47,938 nt of DNA from Kitasatospora indigofera (lineage in GTDB: Bacteria; Actinomycetota; Actinomycetes; Streptomycetales; Streptomycetaceae): NCBI RefSeq assembly GCF_014655955.1, contig NZ_BNBO01000068.1:1-47938 (forward strand), written 5' to 3'. How positions within the stretch are numbered: the first letter of the stretch is position 1; every line of letters begins with the position of its first letter. The position numbers and the translations under genes are program-made. The notes under the pieces were generated by a model. That model had not been told where the DNA came from. It was given only the letters and a program-made list of their open reading frames with translations, and ran no database searches. Positions 23,017-30,843 of this stretch are shown piece after piece.

Positions 23017-24081
23017 ATGAACGACCAGCACGCCATCGGCATCATCAGCACCGGGTCCTACCTTCCCGCCAACGTCGTCGACAACGAGGAGGTCGCCCGC
23101 CGGGCCGGGGTCACGGCGCAATGGATCGAGCGCAAGACCGGTATCCGCCAGCGGCGCCGGGCCGCCTCCTTCGAGGCCACCTCCGACCTGGCGGCGGCGG
23201 CCGCCAGGTGCGCGCTGGCGCAGGCCGGCCTGGACCCGGAGCGGATATCGCTGATCCTGGTCGCCACCTCGACGCCGGACCACCCGCAGCCGGCGACCGC
23301 GAGCATCGTGCAGTCCCTGATCGGTGCCCGCAACGCGGCGGCCTTCGACGTCAACGCGGTCTGCAGCGGCTTCGTCTTCGCGCTGACCGCCGCGGAGCGG
23401 ATGCTGCGGGCCGAGCCGGAGGACTCCTACGCGCTGGTGATCGGCGCCGACGTGTACTCGCGGATCCTGGACCACTCCGACAGCAAGACGGCGATCCTCT
23501 TCGGGGACGGCGCCGGCGCGGTGGTGCTGGGCCGGGTGCCGGCCGGCCAGGGCACCCTGTCGAGCAGCCTGCTGACCAGAGGCGACCAGCACGGCCTGAT
23601 CAGCGTGCCGGCCGGCGGCAGCCGGCGCCCGGCCTCGGCGGCCACCCTCGCCGAGGGCGGCCACTTCTTCCGGATGGACGGCCGCGGGGTGCGCGGCTTC
23701 GTCCAGGAGAACCTGCCGCAGGCGGTGCGGGCGCTGCTGGCCAAGGCCGGCACCGCGGCCGGCGAGGTCCACCACTTCGTCCCGCACCAGGCCAACGGCG
23801 TCATGCTGGGCGAGGTGTGGCCGGGCCTGGGCCTGGACGCGGCCACCTGCCACCTCACCCTGGAGCGCCTGGGCAACACCGGCGCCGCCTCGATCCCGAT
23901 CACCCTGGACCTGGTGCACCGCCAGGGCGCCTTCGCCGAGGACGAACTGCTGCTGGTCTCCGGGTTCGGCGGCGGCATGTCGGTGGGCTCGGTGCTCCTG
24001 CGCTGGGCCGCCACCACCCACGCCCGGCCCTCCGCTGCCGAGCGCGAGGACGCACCCCTCCAGCTCGTCCTGGCGGGCTGA
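23017..24081 (+). CDS. Beta-ketoacyl-ACP synthase III (FabH-like)
   Basis: A 354-residue KAS III thiolase-fold enzyme that starts acyl chains by condensing an acyl-CoA with malonyl-ACP or -CoA. The full triad is present: Cys116 (VNAVCSGF), His257 (VPHQAN) and Asn287 (GNTGAASI). The oxyanion glycine loop GFGGGMS is near the C-terminus. ATG 23017 follows CGGAG. About 20 extra residues follow the usual end. Its location in an AfsA-like operon and near an acyl-CoA carboxylase suggests it makes the beta-ketoacyl precursor of a small signal or natural product rather than serving housekeeping fatty acid synthesis. Confidence 0.93.
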   Translation: MNDQHAIGIISTGSYLPANVVDNEEVARRAGVTAQWIERKTGIRQRRRAASFEATSDLAAAAARCALAQAGLDPERISLILVATSTPDHPQPATASIVQSLIGARNAAAFDVNAVCSGFVFALTAAERMLRAEPEDSYALVIGADVYSRILDHSDSKTAILFGDGAGAVVLGRVPAGQGTLSSSLLTRGDQHGLISVPAGGSRRPASAATLAEGGHFFRMDGRGVRGFVQENLPQAVRALLAKAGTAAGEVHHFVPHQANGVMLGEVWPGLGLDAATCHLTLERLGNTGAASIPITLDLVHRQGAFAEDELLLVSGFGGGMSVGSVLLRWAATTHARPSAAEREDAPLQLVLAG

Positions 24082-24084
24082 GCC

Positions 24085-24195
24085 GTGCACACCGCCGCCG
24101 CCGTCCGCGCCGAGGCGCCCCGGCCGCCCCAGCTGCCCCGGCCTCCCGAGGACCGGGAGGACGATGAGCCGAACATCTTCCGGAGCGTCAACTGA
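24085..24195 (+). CDS. Possible 36-residue peptide after KAS III
   Basis: A GTG start three bases after the KAS III stop opens a 36-residue frame: VHTAAAVRAEAP at the start, PRPPEDREDDEPNIFRSVN at the end. All but two codons end in G or C while second positions stay varied, the normal coding pattern here, and a strong terminator begins four bases after the TGA. There is no good ribosome site, so translation would rely on coupling to KAS III. It is an acidic, Pro-rich peptide with no known family. Confidence 0.45.
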   Translation: MHTAAAVRAEAPRPPQLPRPPEDREDDEPNIFRSVN

Positions 24196-24199
24196 ACGC

Positions 24200-24249
24200 G
24201 GTGCGGGGGGTGCCGGACGGAGAAACCTCCGTCCGGCACCCCCCGCACC
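24200..24249 (+). terminator. Very strong terminator of the KAS III operon
   Basis: A perfect 23-bp stem (24200-24222 with 24227-24249) with loop AAAC; the arms start GGTGCGGGGGGTGCC. It lies between the convergent KAS III operon and the HAD gene. Confidence 0.9.
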
Positions 24250-24278
24250 ACGTGCCCGCCCGCACCGGGCGGGCACGT
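24250..24278 (-). terminator. Terminator at the end of the HAD gene
   Basis: ACGTGCCCGCCCG (24250-24262) and CGGGCGGGCACGT (24266-24278) form a perfect 13-bp stem with loop CAC. It touches the stop codon of the minus-strand HAD gene and stands next to the opposite-facing KAS III terminator. Confidence 0.8.
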
Positions 24279-25153
24279 CACAGGCAGCCGTGGCCGCACG
24301 CCTCCACCCCGGCCAGCCCCGCGCCCATCGACCAGCACGCCACCGCGCAGCCCGGCACCGCGGCACCCGCGGCCACCGGCCCGCCACCGTCCACCACCCG
24401 GCCCGACTCGTGCGTTGCCGCCGGGCGCGGGTCGCCGGCGTCGCCCGGCCCGGCGTCGTAGGGGACGGGCCGGGCGCGCCGGCCCAGGCGCTCCAGCAGC
24501 TGCGCGTCGCCGCCCACCACCCGGGGGTGGCCCACGCACTCCAGCATCGGCAGGTCGGAGATGTGGTCCCCGAAGGCGAAGCACCGCGCCGGGTCCACCC
24601 CGGGGTGGAAGGCCAGCAGGTCCAGCACCGCCGCGCGCTTGCCGGCCCCGATCATCGGGCGCACCACCTCGCCGGTGTAGCGGCCCCGCTCCACCAGCGG
24701 CTCGGTGGCCAGCGTGTACGCCGCGCCGACCGCCCGGGCCAGCGGCGCCAGGCAGGGCGAGAAGGAGCCGGAGACCAGCACCAGCGCCGCCCCGGCCTCG
24801 CGGTGGCGGCGCAGCGCGGCCAGCGTCGCGGGCACGAAGAAGCCCGGCTCGGCGGACCGCTCGGCGAACCACTGCTCCCCGAGGGCGGCCAGTTCGCCGG
24901 CGTCCTGCCCGGCGTGCAGGCGGTAGTAGGCCCGGTTCACCTCCTCCCGGGGCACGCCGGCCTCGCCCTGGGCCCGCAGCTGATCGCGGATCAGCCGGTA
25001 GCGGGCCTCGCCCTCGTCCCCGAGGCTCCGGGTCAGCCGGAAGCGCAGGAAGTCGAACATGCTCTTGCAGGTGATCAGGGTCTCGTCCACATCGCTGAAG
25101 ACCAGGTAGGCGGGCTGCTGGAGGGTCAGCTCCGGGTGCGCCACAAGGCTCAT
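24278..25153 (-). CDS. HAD-superfamily (subfamily IB) phosphatase
   Basis: A 291-residue hydrolase of the SerB/HAD-IB type. Motif I is FSDVDETLI with Asp21 and Asp23, motif II is VSGSFSP, and motif IV is FAFGDHISDLPML. The last 65 residues or so are an Ala/Gly/Pro-rich extension. Phosphatases of this superfamily (for example MmfP) dephosphorylate the butenolide or furan intermediates in AfsA-dependent signal pathways, and two ARE-like sites in its promoter region support that role here. ATG 25153 is preceded by GAGAGGAC. It is divergent from the carboxylase genes. Confidence 0.87.
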   Translation of the reverse strand: MSLVAHPELTLQQPAYLVFSDVDETLITCKSMFDFLRFRLTRSLGDEGEARYRLIRDQLRAQGEAGVPREEVNRAYYRLHAGQDAGELAALGEQWFAERSAEPGFFVPATLAALRRHREAGAALVLVSGSFSPCLAPLARAVGAAYTLATEPLVERGRYTGEVVRPMIGAGKRAAVLDLLAFHPGVDPARCFAFGDHISDLPMLECVGHPRVVGGDAQLLERLGRRARPVPYDAGPGDAGDPRPAATHESGRVVDGGGPVAAGAAVPGCAVACWSMGAGLAGVEACGHGCL

Positions 25154-25181
25154 GGGGGTGTCGTCCTCTCCGCTACGAGTA

Positions 25182-25205
25182 AAGATTCCTTCGGGAAGGA
25201 ATCTT
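25182..25205. promoter_or_regulatory. ARE 4, upstream of HAD phosphatase
   Basis: Perfect 10-bp arms AAGATTCCTT and AAGGAATCTT around CGGG, 29 bp before the HAD start. It shares the ATTCCTTC-N2-GAAGGAAT core with the other AREs. Confidence 0.87.
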
Positions 25206-25302
25206 ATTTGCTGCCATCATGGCCCACCCGCCCCGCCCGGTCCAGCCCCGAACTCCGCCCCGAACTCCGGTCTCCGCCCCCGGGGGAGCGGCCGCCATAA
25301 AA

Positions 25303-25322
25303 CATACCTTCACGGAGGTATG
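25303..25322. promoter_or_regulatory. ARE 5, upstream of carboxylase genes
   Basis: CATACCT-TCACGG-AGGTATG, perfect 7-bp arms with a 6-bp spacer, in an AT-rich patch 72 bp before the carboxylase ATG. Together with ARE 4 it brackets the divergent HAD/carboxylase promoters. Confidence 0.87.
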
Positions 25323-25393
25323 AAAATGTGTCAGGATGGCCGCCCGGACCCCAGGGCCCGGGACCACCGCCGCCGCCCCAGGAGGGAAGACCC

Positions 25394-27181
25394 ATGACCG
25401 TGCTCCAGGAGAGGCCGCTGCCGCCCGTGCCTCCCGCCGGCCCCCGCCACCCCGGCCCCGGCCCCCACGACGGCCTCCACGACGGCCTCCACGACGGCCC
25501 CCAGGCCGCCCGCCCGGCCCCGCCCGAACCGCCGTCACCCGAACCGCCGTCGGTCGTACCGCCGTCACCCGTACCGTCGTCGGTCGTGCCGCCGTCACCT
25601 GTGCCGCCGTCGTCGGCCGGGCCCGGGGCGCCCTCGCCCGAGCCGGGGCCGCCCGACCTGGCGGCGGTGCGCCGCGCGGCCCAGGACGGGCCCTCGCCCG
25701 CCGCCACCGAGGCCCAGCACGCCAAGGGCAAGCTGACCGCCCGTGAGCGGATCGGCCTGCTCCTGGACGAGGGCTCCTTCCACGAGGTGGAGGCGCTGCG
25801 CCGGCACCGCGCCACCGGGTTCGGCCTGGAGGCGAAGCGGCCCTGGACGGACGGGGTGGTGACCGGCTGGGGCACCGTGGAGGGGCGCACCGTCTTCGTC
25901 TACGCCCACGACTTCCGGATCTTCGGCGGTGCGCTGGGCGAGGCCCACGCCGAGAAGATCCACAAGATCATGGACCTGGCGCTCGCGGCCGGCGCCCCGC
26001 TGGTGTCGTTGAACGACGGTGCCGGCGCCCGGATCCAGGAGGGCGTCACCGCGCTCGCCGGGTACGGCGGCATCTTCCGGCGCAACACCCGCGCCTCCGG
26101 CGTCATCCCGCAGATCTCGGTGATGCTCGGGCCCTGCGCCGGCGGCGCCGCCTACTCGCCGGCGCTGACCGACTTCGTGTTCATGGTCCGCGGCATCGCG
26201 CAGATGTTCATCACCGGCCCGGAGGTGGTGCAGGCCGTCACCGGCGAGAGGATCAGCCAGAACGGGCTCGGCGGCGCGGACGTCCACTCCGGCGTCTCCG
26301 GCGTCTCGCACTTCGCCTACGACGACGAGCACAGCTGCCTGGAGGACGTGCGCCACCTGCTGTCCCTGCTGCCGGCCAACAACCGCGAACTGCCCCCCGC
26401 CCAGCCGGCCGACGACCCCGCCGACCGCCGCTGCGAGGCGCTGGCGGCCCTGGTGCCCGCCGACGCCGGCCGCGCCTACGACATGCGCGCGGTGATCGAG
26501 GAGATCGTCGACGACGGCGACCTCTTCGAGGTCCAGCCCGGCTGGGCCGGCAACGTGCTGTGCGTGCTCGCCCGCCTGGACGGCCACGTCACCGGCATCG
26601 TCGCCAACCAGCCGCAGGCCCTGGCCGGCGTGCTGGACATCCACGCCTCCGAGAAGGCCGCCCGCTTCGTCCAGATGTGCGACGCCTTCAACATCCCGCT
26701 GGTCACCCTGGTCGACGTCCCCGGCTTCCTGCCCGGCGTCGGCCAGGAGCACGACGGCATCATCCGCCACGGCGCCAAGCTCCTCTACGCCTACTGCAAC
26801 GCCACCGTCCCGCGCGTCCAGGTCATCCTGCGCAAGGCCTACGGCGGCGCGTACATCGTGATGGACTCCCGCTCCATCGGCGCCGACCTCTCCTTCGCCT
26901 GGCCCACCAACGAGATCGCCGTGATGGGCGCCGAGGGCGCGGCCAACGTCATCTTCCGCCGCGAGATCAACGCCGCCGACGACCCCGAGGCGGTGCGCGC
27001 CCAGAAGATCAAGGAGTACAGGAGCGAACTGATGCACCCCTACTACGCGGCCGAGCGCGGCCTGGTCGACGACGTCATCGACCCGGCCGACACCCGCCGC
27101 GTCCTCGTCGACGCCCTGGCCATGCTCCGCACCAAGCACGCCGACCTGCCCACCCGCAAGCACGGGAACCAGCCCGCATGA
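25394..27181 (+). CDS. Acyl-CoA carboxylase beta subunit (carboxyltransferase, PccB/AccD-like)
   Basis: A 595-residue carboxyltransferase that moves CO2 from biotin to acetyl- or propionyl-CoA, giving malonyl- or methylmalonyl-CoA. Typical features are GKLTARERIGLLLDEGSF, NDGAGARIQEGV, LGPCAGGAAYSPALTDF, QPQALAGVLDI, DVPGFLPGVGQEHDGIIRHG and KAYGGAYIVM. Residues 15-85 are an atypical Pro/Ser/Val-rich insertion with DGLH repeats. GGAGGGAAG precedes ATG 25394. The stop overlaps the epsilon subunit start (ATGA). The biotin-carrying alpha subunit is not in the window. ARE 5 upstream suggests dedicated control. Confidence 0.95.
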   Translation: MTVLQERPLPPVPPAGPRHPGPGPHDGLHDGLHDGPQAARPAPPEPPSPEPPSVVPPSPVPSSVVPPSPVPPSSAGPGAPSPEPGPPDLAAVRRAAQDGPSPAATEAQHAKGKLTARERIGLLLDEGSFHEVEALRRHRATGFGLEAKRPWTDGVVTGWGTVEGRTVFVYAHDFRIFGGALGEAHAEKIHKIMDLALAAGAPLVSLNDGAGARIQEGVTALAGYGGIFRRNTRASGVIPQISVMLGPCAGGAAYSPALTDFVFMVRGIAQMFITGPEVVQAVTGERISQNGLGGADVHSGVSGVSHFAYDDEHSCLEDVRHLLSLLPANNRELPPAQPADDPADRRCEALAALVPADAGRAYDMRAVIEEIVDDGDLFEVQPGWAGNVLCVLARLDGHVTGIVANQPQALAGVLDIHASEKAARFVQMCDAFNIPLVTLVDVPGFLPGVGQEHDGIIRHGAKLLYAYCNATVPRVQVILRKAYGGAYIVMDSRSIGADLSFAWPTNEIAVMGAEGAANVIFRREINAADDPEAVRAQKIKEYRSELMHPYYAAERGLVDDVIDPADTRRVLVDALAMLRTKHADLPTRKHGNQPA

Positions 27182-27402
27182 CGCACCCCGACCACCCCGC
27201 CGCCGCCCTGCACGTCCTGCGCGGCGACCCCGGCCCCCTCGAACTCGCCGTCCTCACCGCGGTCCTGCTCGCCGCCCGCCGCCCCGCCCCGCACGCCCCC
27301 GCCCCGCACGCCCCCGCCCCGCGCGCCGGCGCCCGGGCGCGGGCCGCCTGGAACCCGCCCGGCCCCGGCCACAACCGGCCCTCCTGGAAGACCCCGCCGT
27401 GA
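27178..27402 (+). CDS. Acyl-CoA carboxylase epsilon subunit
   Basis: A 74-residue protein with LHVLRGDPGPLELAVLTAVL near the start and a C-terminal AWNPPGPGHNRPSW, the usual ends of actinobacterial AccE/PccE proteins. These stabilise the alpha/beta complex. A Pro/His/Ala repeat (APHAPAPHAPAP) fills the middle. The ATG overlaps the carboxylase stop. Confidence 0.85.
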   Translation: MTHPDHPAAALHVLRGDPGPLELAVLTAVLLAARRPAPHAPAPHAPAPRAGARARAAWNPPGPGHNRPSWKTPP

Positions 27403-27419
27403 CCTGCCGGCCCGGCCCG

Positions 27420-27440
27420 CCGGGCGGTGGCACCGCCCGG
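27420..27440 (+). terminator. Terminator of the carboxylase operon
   Basis: CCGGGCGGT (27420-27428), loop GGC, ACCGCCCGG (27432-27440), 17 bp after the epsilon stop. Three GGCGGGGAC repeats follow at about 27465-27491. Confidence 0.75.
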
Positions 27441-27560
27441 CCCCGTGCCCGCCGCCCGCCCCGGCGGGGACGGCGGGGACGGCGGGGACGGCGGGCCGGG
27501 GCCGGGGCCGGGCCGGGGTGCGGGACGGCGGGCCGGGCGGCAGGTCGCGGGAGCCCCGGC

Positions 27561-28169
27561 TCAGGCGCCGGTGAGGAGGTCCTCGACGGTGGCGGCGACG
27601 GGGCCGAACAGGTCGGCGACGGTGGCCAGGGCCGCGTTCTGCAGCACGGCGGCGGCAAGGACGGTGCCGTCGGGCGCGGCCAGCGCACGGGTGGCGGTGG
27701 CCTCGGCCACCACGGTGGGCCGGTAGCCGGCGGTGAAGGCGCCGTGGGCGGTGAAGGCGACGCACATGTGCGTCATGAAGCCGGCCAGCACCAGCTCGCT
27801 CCCGGCCCCCAGCGCGCGCAGGGTCTTCTCCAGCTCCGTGCCGTGGAAGGCGTCCGGGAACCGCTTGACCACCACCGGCTCCCCCTCGGCCGGGGCGACC
27901 TCGGCGCTGATCGCGCCGACCCGCGCCCGGATGTCGTAGGGGGTGCCCGCACCGCCGTCGTTGACGACGTGCACCACCGGCGCACCGGCCGCCCGGGCGG
28001 CGGCCAGCAGCCGGGCACCGGCCGCCAGCGCCCGCTCGGCGCCCTCCAGGGCCATCACCCCGCCGCGGTAGGTCTCCTGGAAGTCGATCAGGACGAGGGT
28101 GCTGCCGGCCAGCCGCGGCAGCCGGTTGTCGAGGCCGATCACGTCACGCAGGGTCGTGGAGACGGTCAT
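27561..28169 (-). CDS. Isochorismatase-like cysteine hydrolase
   Basis: A 202-residue protein with the catalytic triad of the family: Asp29 (LVLIDFQETY), Lys102 (VVKRFPDAFHGT) and Cys136 (FMTHMCVAFTAHGAF). The family hydrolyses isochorismate, nicotinamide or other amides; the substrate is unknown. AAGGAA stands before ATG 28169. It lies downstream of the AraC/DJ-1 regulator in the same direction, separated by a 263-bp repeat-bearing gap, a pairing often seen where the regulator controls the hydrolase. Confidence 0.9.
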   Translation of the reverse strand: MTVSTTLRDVIGLDNRLPRLAGSTLVLIDFQETYRGGVMALEGAERALAAGARLLAAARAAGAPVVHVVNDGGAGTPYDIRARVGAISAEVAPAEGEPVVVKRFPDAFHGTELEKTLRALGAGSELVLAGFMTHMCVAFTAHGAFTAGYRPTVVAEATATRALAAPDGTVLAAAVLQNAALATVADLFGPVAATVEDLLTGA

Positions 28170-28353
28170 CAGGGATTCCTTCCGGGGAGGGACGAGGACG
28201 CGGCGAAGCCGCGCCGGGCACGGGTGTGCCGGGACGAAAGAGATTCGGGGGACGCAGGAGGTCCGGGGGACGAAGGAGGTCCGGGGACGCGCCGGGCCCG
28301 GCCGTGTGGTTCGGCCGTGTGGTTCGGCCGGACGTGCCGGTGCGGCGGGTGGG

Positions 28354-28413
28354 CCGGGTGTGCCGGGTGTGCCGGGTGTGCCGGGTGTGCCCGGGTGTGC
28401 CCGGGTGTGCCGG
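28354..28413. repeat. 9/10-bp tandem repeat CCGGGTGTG
   Basis: Four exact 9-bp units (28354-28389) followed by CCGGGTGTGC 10-bp variants, just downstream of the AraC gene stop (28433). No gene lies in 28170-28432. Confidence 0.9.
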
Positions 28414-28432
28414 GCCGGTGTGGTGCGGCGGG

Positions 28433-29431
28433 TCAGCCGGTGGTGCGGAAGCGGCGGCGGTAGGCCGCCGGCGAGGTGCCGGTCTGCTTGCGCAGCGCCC
28501 GGTGCAGGGTCTCCACCGAGCCGATCCCGCAGGCGGCGGCGACCTGCTCCAGGGGCTGGTCGGTGCTCTCCAGCAGACGCCGGACCGCCTCCACCCGGGC
28601 GGCCTCGACGTAGGAGGCGGGGCTGGTGCCGGTCTCCTGGCGGAACACCCGCGCGAAGTGACGCTCGCTCAGGTGCATCCGCTGCGCCAGGGCGGGGGCG
28701 GACAGGTCGCCGTCGAGGTGCTCGGCGATGAACATCCGCAGCTCGTCGATGTCGCGGCGGGCCGCGGGCGGGCGGCTCAGCGGGACGGAGAACTGGCTCT
28801 GCCCCCCTTGGCGCTTGAGGTACATCACCAGCTGCCGGGCCACCGCCAGCGCGACCTCCTCGCCCAGGTCCTCGGCCACCAGCGCCAGCGCGAGGTCCAT
28901 GCAGGCGCTGATCCCGGCCCCCGTCCACACGTTCCCCGACCGCAGGAAGATCGGGTCCGGGTCCACCGTCACCGCGGGGTGGTCCGCGGCCAGCTGGGCG
29001 GCCGTCGACCAGTGCGTGGTGACGGTCCGCCCGTCCAGCAGCCCGGCGGCCGCCAGCAGGTGCGCGCCCACGCACACCGACGCCACCCGCCGGGCCTGCG
29101 GCGCGGTCTCCCGCACCCACTCCACGACCTCCCCGTCGATCCGGGCCACCGGGCCGCCGGGTCCCGGGTCGACCGCCCCGGGCACCAGCAGCGTGTCCAG
29201 CACCCCGCCGACCTCCGCGAAGGACAGGTCCGCGAGCAGCCGCACCCCGGCCGAGGTGGTCACCGCCCCGCCGCCCGGCCCGGCCAGCTGCACCAGGTAC
29301 CCGGCCCGCCCGCCGCCCGCCGGGCCGGCGACCTCCCGGTTGGCGAGCGCGAAGACCTCGGCCGGACCGGTGACGTCGAGGAGGTCGACGTCGGGGAAGA
29401 CCACGATCACGACACGGCGGGGAGCTGGCAT
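28433..29431 (-). CDS. AraC-family regulator with DJ-1/PfpI (GATase1-like) domain
   Basis: A 332-residue GlxA-type regulator. The N-terminal class I glutamine amidotransferase-like domain (about 1-190) has VVIVVFPDVDLLDVTGPAEV at the start and the nucleophile-elbow Cys in ASVCVGAHLLAAAG. The C-terminal AraC double HTH (about 230-330) has LSERHFARVFRQETGTSP and AAACGIGSVETLHRALRKQ. Such proteins sense a small metabolite and activate nearby catabolic genes, here probably the isochorismatase-like hydrolase. ATG 29431 is preceded by a G-rich GGGGG stretch. Confidence 0.93.
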   Translation of the reverse strand: MPAPRRVVIVVFPDVDLLDVTGPAEVFALANREVAGPAGGGRAGYLVQLAGPGGGAVTTSAGVRLLADLSFAEVGGVLDTLLVPGAVDPGPGGPVARIDGEVVEWVRETAPQARRVASVCVGAHLLAAAGLLDGRTVTTHWSTAAQLAADHPAVTVDPDPIFLRSGNVWTGAGISACMDLALALVAEDLGEEVALAVARQLVMYLKRQGGQSQFSVPLSRPPAARRDIDELRMFIAEHLDGDLSAPALAQRMHLSERHFARVFRQETGTSPASYVEAARVEAVRRLLESTDQPLEQVAAACGIGSVETLHRALRKQTGTSPAAYRRRFRTTG

Positions 29432-29495
29432 GCCCCCATCGTCGTGCGGCCCCGCCCATGGCCGCAATGACGGCTTTCTGTCAGATCCCGCCACC

Positions 29496-29649
29496 GCCCC
29501 ACCGCGACCGCCCCACCGCGACCGCCCCACCGCGACCGCCGCGCCGCGACCGCCGCGCCGCGACCGCCCCACCGCGACCGCCCCACCGCGACCGCCGCGC
29601 CGCGACCGCCCCACCGCGACCGCCGCGCCGCGACCGCCGCGCCGCGACC
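29496..29649. repeat. 14-bp tandem repeat, eleven copies
   Basis: Eleven uninterrupted units of GCCCCACCGCGACC or GCCGCGCCGCGACC fill the gap between the AraC gene and the phosphatase gene. The two unit types alternate in blocks (AAA BB AA B A BB), which suggests recent unequal duplication. No gene lies in 29432-29781. Confidence 0.95.
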
Positions 29650-29781
29650 GCCGTACGGCCGCCGCCGCGCCGCCGCCGTACGGCCCGGGCAGGGGAGCGG
29701 CGGAGCGGGGGAGCGGGGGCGGGGCGGGCGGCCGGCCCGGGGGAGCGGCGGCCTCCCGGGGGCGGGTGGTGGCGGGCCGGG

Positions 29782-30843
29782 TCAGGGCGCGGCGGCGAGG
29801 TGCAGCAGGAGGAACGCCGAGTCGTCGGCGAGCGGTGCCCGGGTGTGCCGGGCCACGTCCGCGCGCAGCAGCGACAGTGCCCGGTCCGGGTCGGGTTCGG
29901 CCAGCGGCGCGCCGGCGCGCTCCAGGACGGGGTAGAACGTGCCGCGGGGGTCGCGGGCCTCGGTCAGGCCGTCGGTGTGGAACAGGATCCGGTCCCCGGG
30001 GCGGAGCGTGACCCGGCTGGTGCCCGGCGCCGCGGCCGTCCCGCAGTCCAGCCCCAGCGGGGGCCCGGGCACCGGGGGTTCGGCCAGTTCCACCGCGCCG
30101 CCGGCCCGGCGGACCAGCGGGGCGGGATGCCCGAAGTTCAGCAGCCGCACACCGCCCTCGTCCCCGACCTCGGCGAGGACGGCGGTGACGAAGCGCTCGC
30201 CGTCGGTGCGCCGCTTGAGCGCCCGTTCGATCCGCTCGCCGACCTCGGTCAGCCGGGCGGCGTAGGGGGCGGCCTCGCGGAAGGCGGCCAGCACCACGGC
30301 GGCCCCGCGGACCGCGGGCAGGCCCTTGCCCTGGACGTCCGCCACGATGATCCGCACCCCGCCCGGGACGGCCACCGCCTCGTAGAGGTCCCCGCCGATC
30401 TTGGCGGCGTGGGCGGCCGAGGTGTAGGAGACCGCGATCCTGCTGGCGCCCGCCCGCGAGGGAACCGGCCCCAGCAGCACCTTCTGGACGGTGTCCGCCA
30501 CCGCCCGCACGTCGGTCAGCTCCCGCTCGGTGCGCAGCCGCAGCGTCGCGACGAACCAGGCGGCGACGGCGACCACGGCGATCGCGGTGGCCGCGACCGC
30601 GAAGCGGGTGCTCCCGAGCTGCCCGTGGTGCGCGGCCATGACCGAGCACAGCGCCGCGCCCGCCAGGGCGGCCGAGACGACGCGGCGCCGGGGCCCGGTG
30701 GCCGCCGCGAGCGCCGGGCCGACCGCGAACAGCGGCAGCAGACTGGTGTCCTTCCAGGTCAGGAAGTCGGCCAGGGCGACCGCCCCCATGGCCGCGGCGG
30801 GCAGCCACCGGTACAGCCGGCCCGTGGCGTCGCGGCGCTCCAC
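29782..30843 (-). CDS. Membrane-linked SpoIIE-family (PP2C) serine phosphatase
   Basis: A 353-residue protein. Three or four hydrophobic helices occupy about residues 14-102 (LPAAAMGAVALADFL, VAATAIAVVAVAAWFVATL). A SpoIIE/PPM phosphatase domain follows from about 110: IGGDLYEAV, IIVADVQGKGLPAV, LLNFGHPAPLV, ILFHTDGLTEARD and DDSAFLLL carry the metal-binding Asp residues. These act on anti-anti-sigma factors in partner-switching. GTG 30843 has GAGGAGGA upstream. No anti-sigma partner is adjacent. Confidence 0.93.
   Translation of the reverse strand: MERRDATGRLYRWLPAAAMGAVALADFLTWKDTSLLPLFAVGPALAAATGPRRRVVSAALAGAALCSVMAAHHGQLGSTRFAVAATAIAVVAVAAWFVATLRLRTERELTDVRAVADTVQKVLLGPVPSRAGASRIAVSYTSAAHAAKIGGDLYEAVAVPGGVRIIVADVQGKGLPAVRGAAVVLAAFREAAPYAARLTEVGERIERALKRRTDGERFVTAVLAEVGDEGGVRLLNFGHPAPLVRRAGGAVELAEPPVPGPPLGLDCGTAAAPGTSRVTLRPGDRILFHTDGLTEARDPRGTFYPVLERAGAPLAEPDPDRALSLLRADVARHTRAPLADDSAFLLLHLAAAP

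Noticed and set aside
23055..23075. TACCTTCC word inside KAS III as an ARE half-site
   Set aside because: It encodes conserved residues (SYLPAN) of KAS III and has no matching arm.
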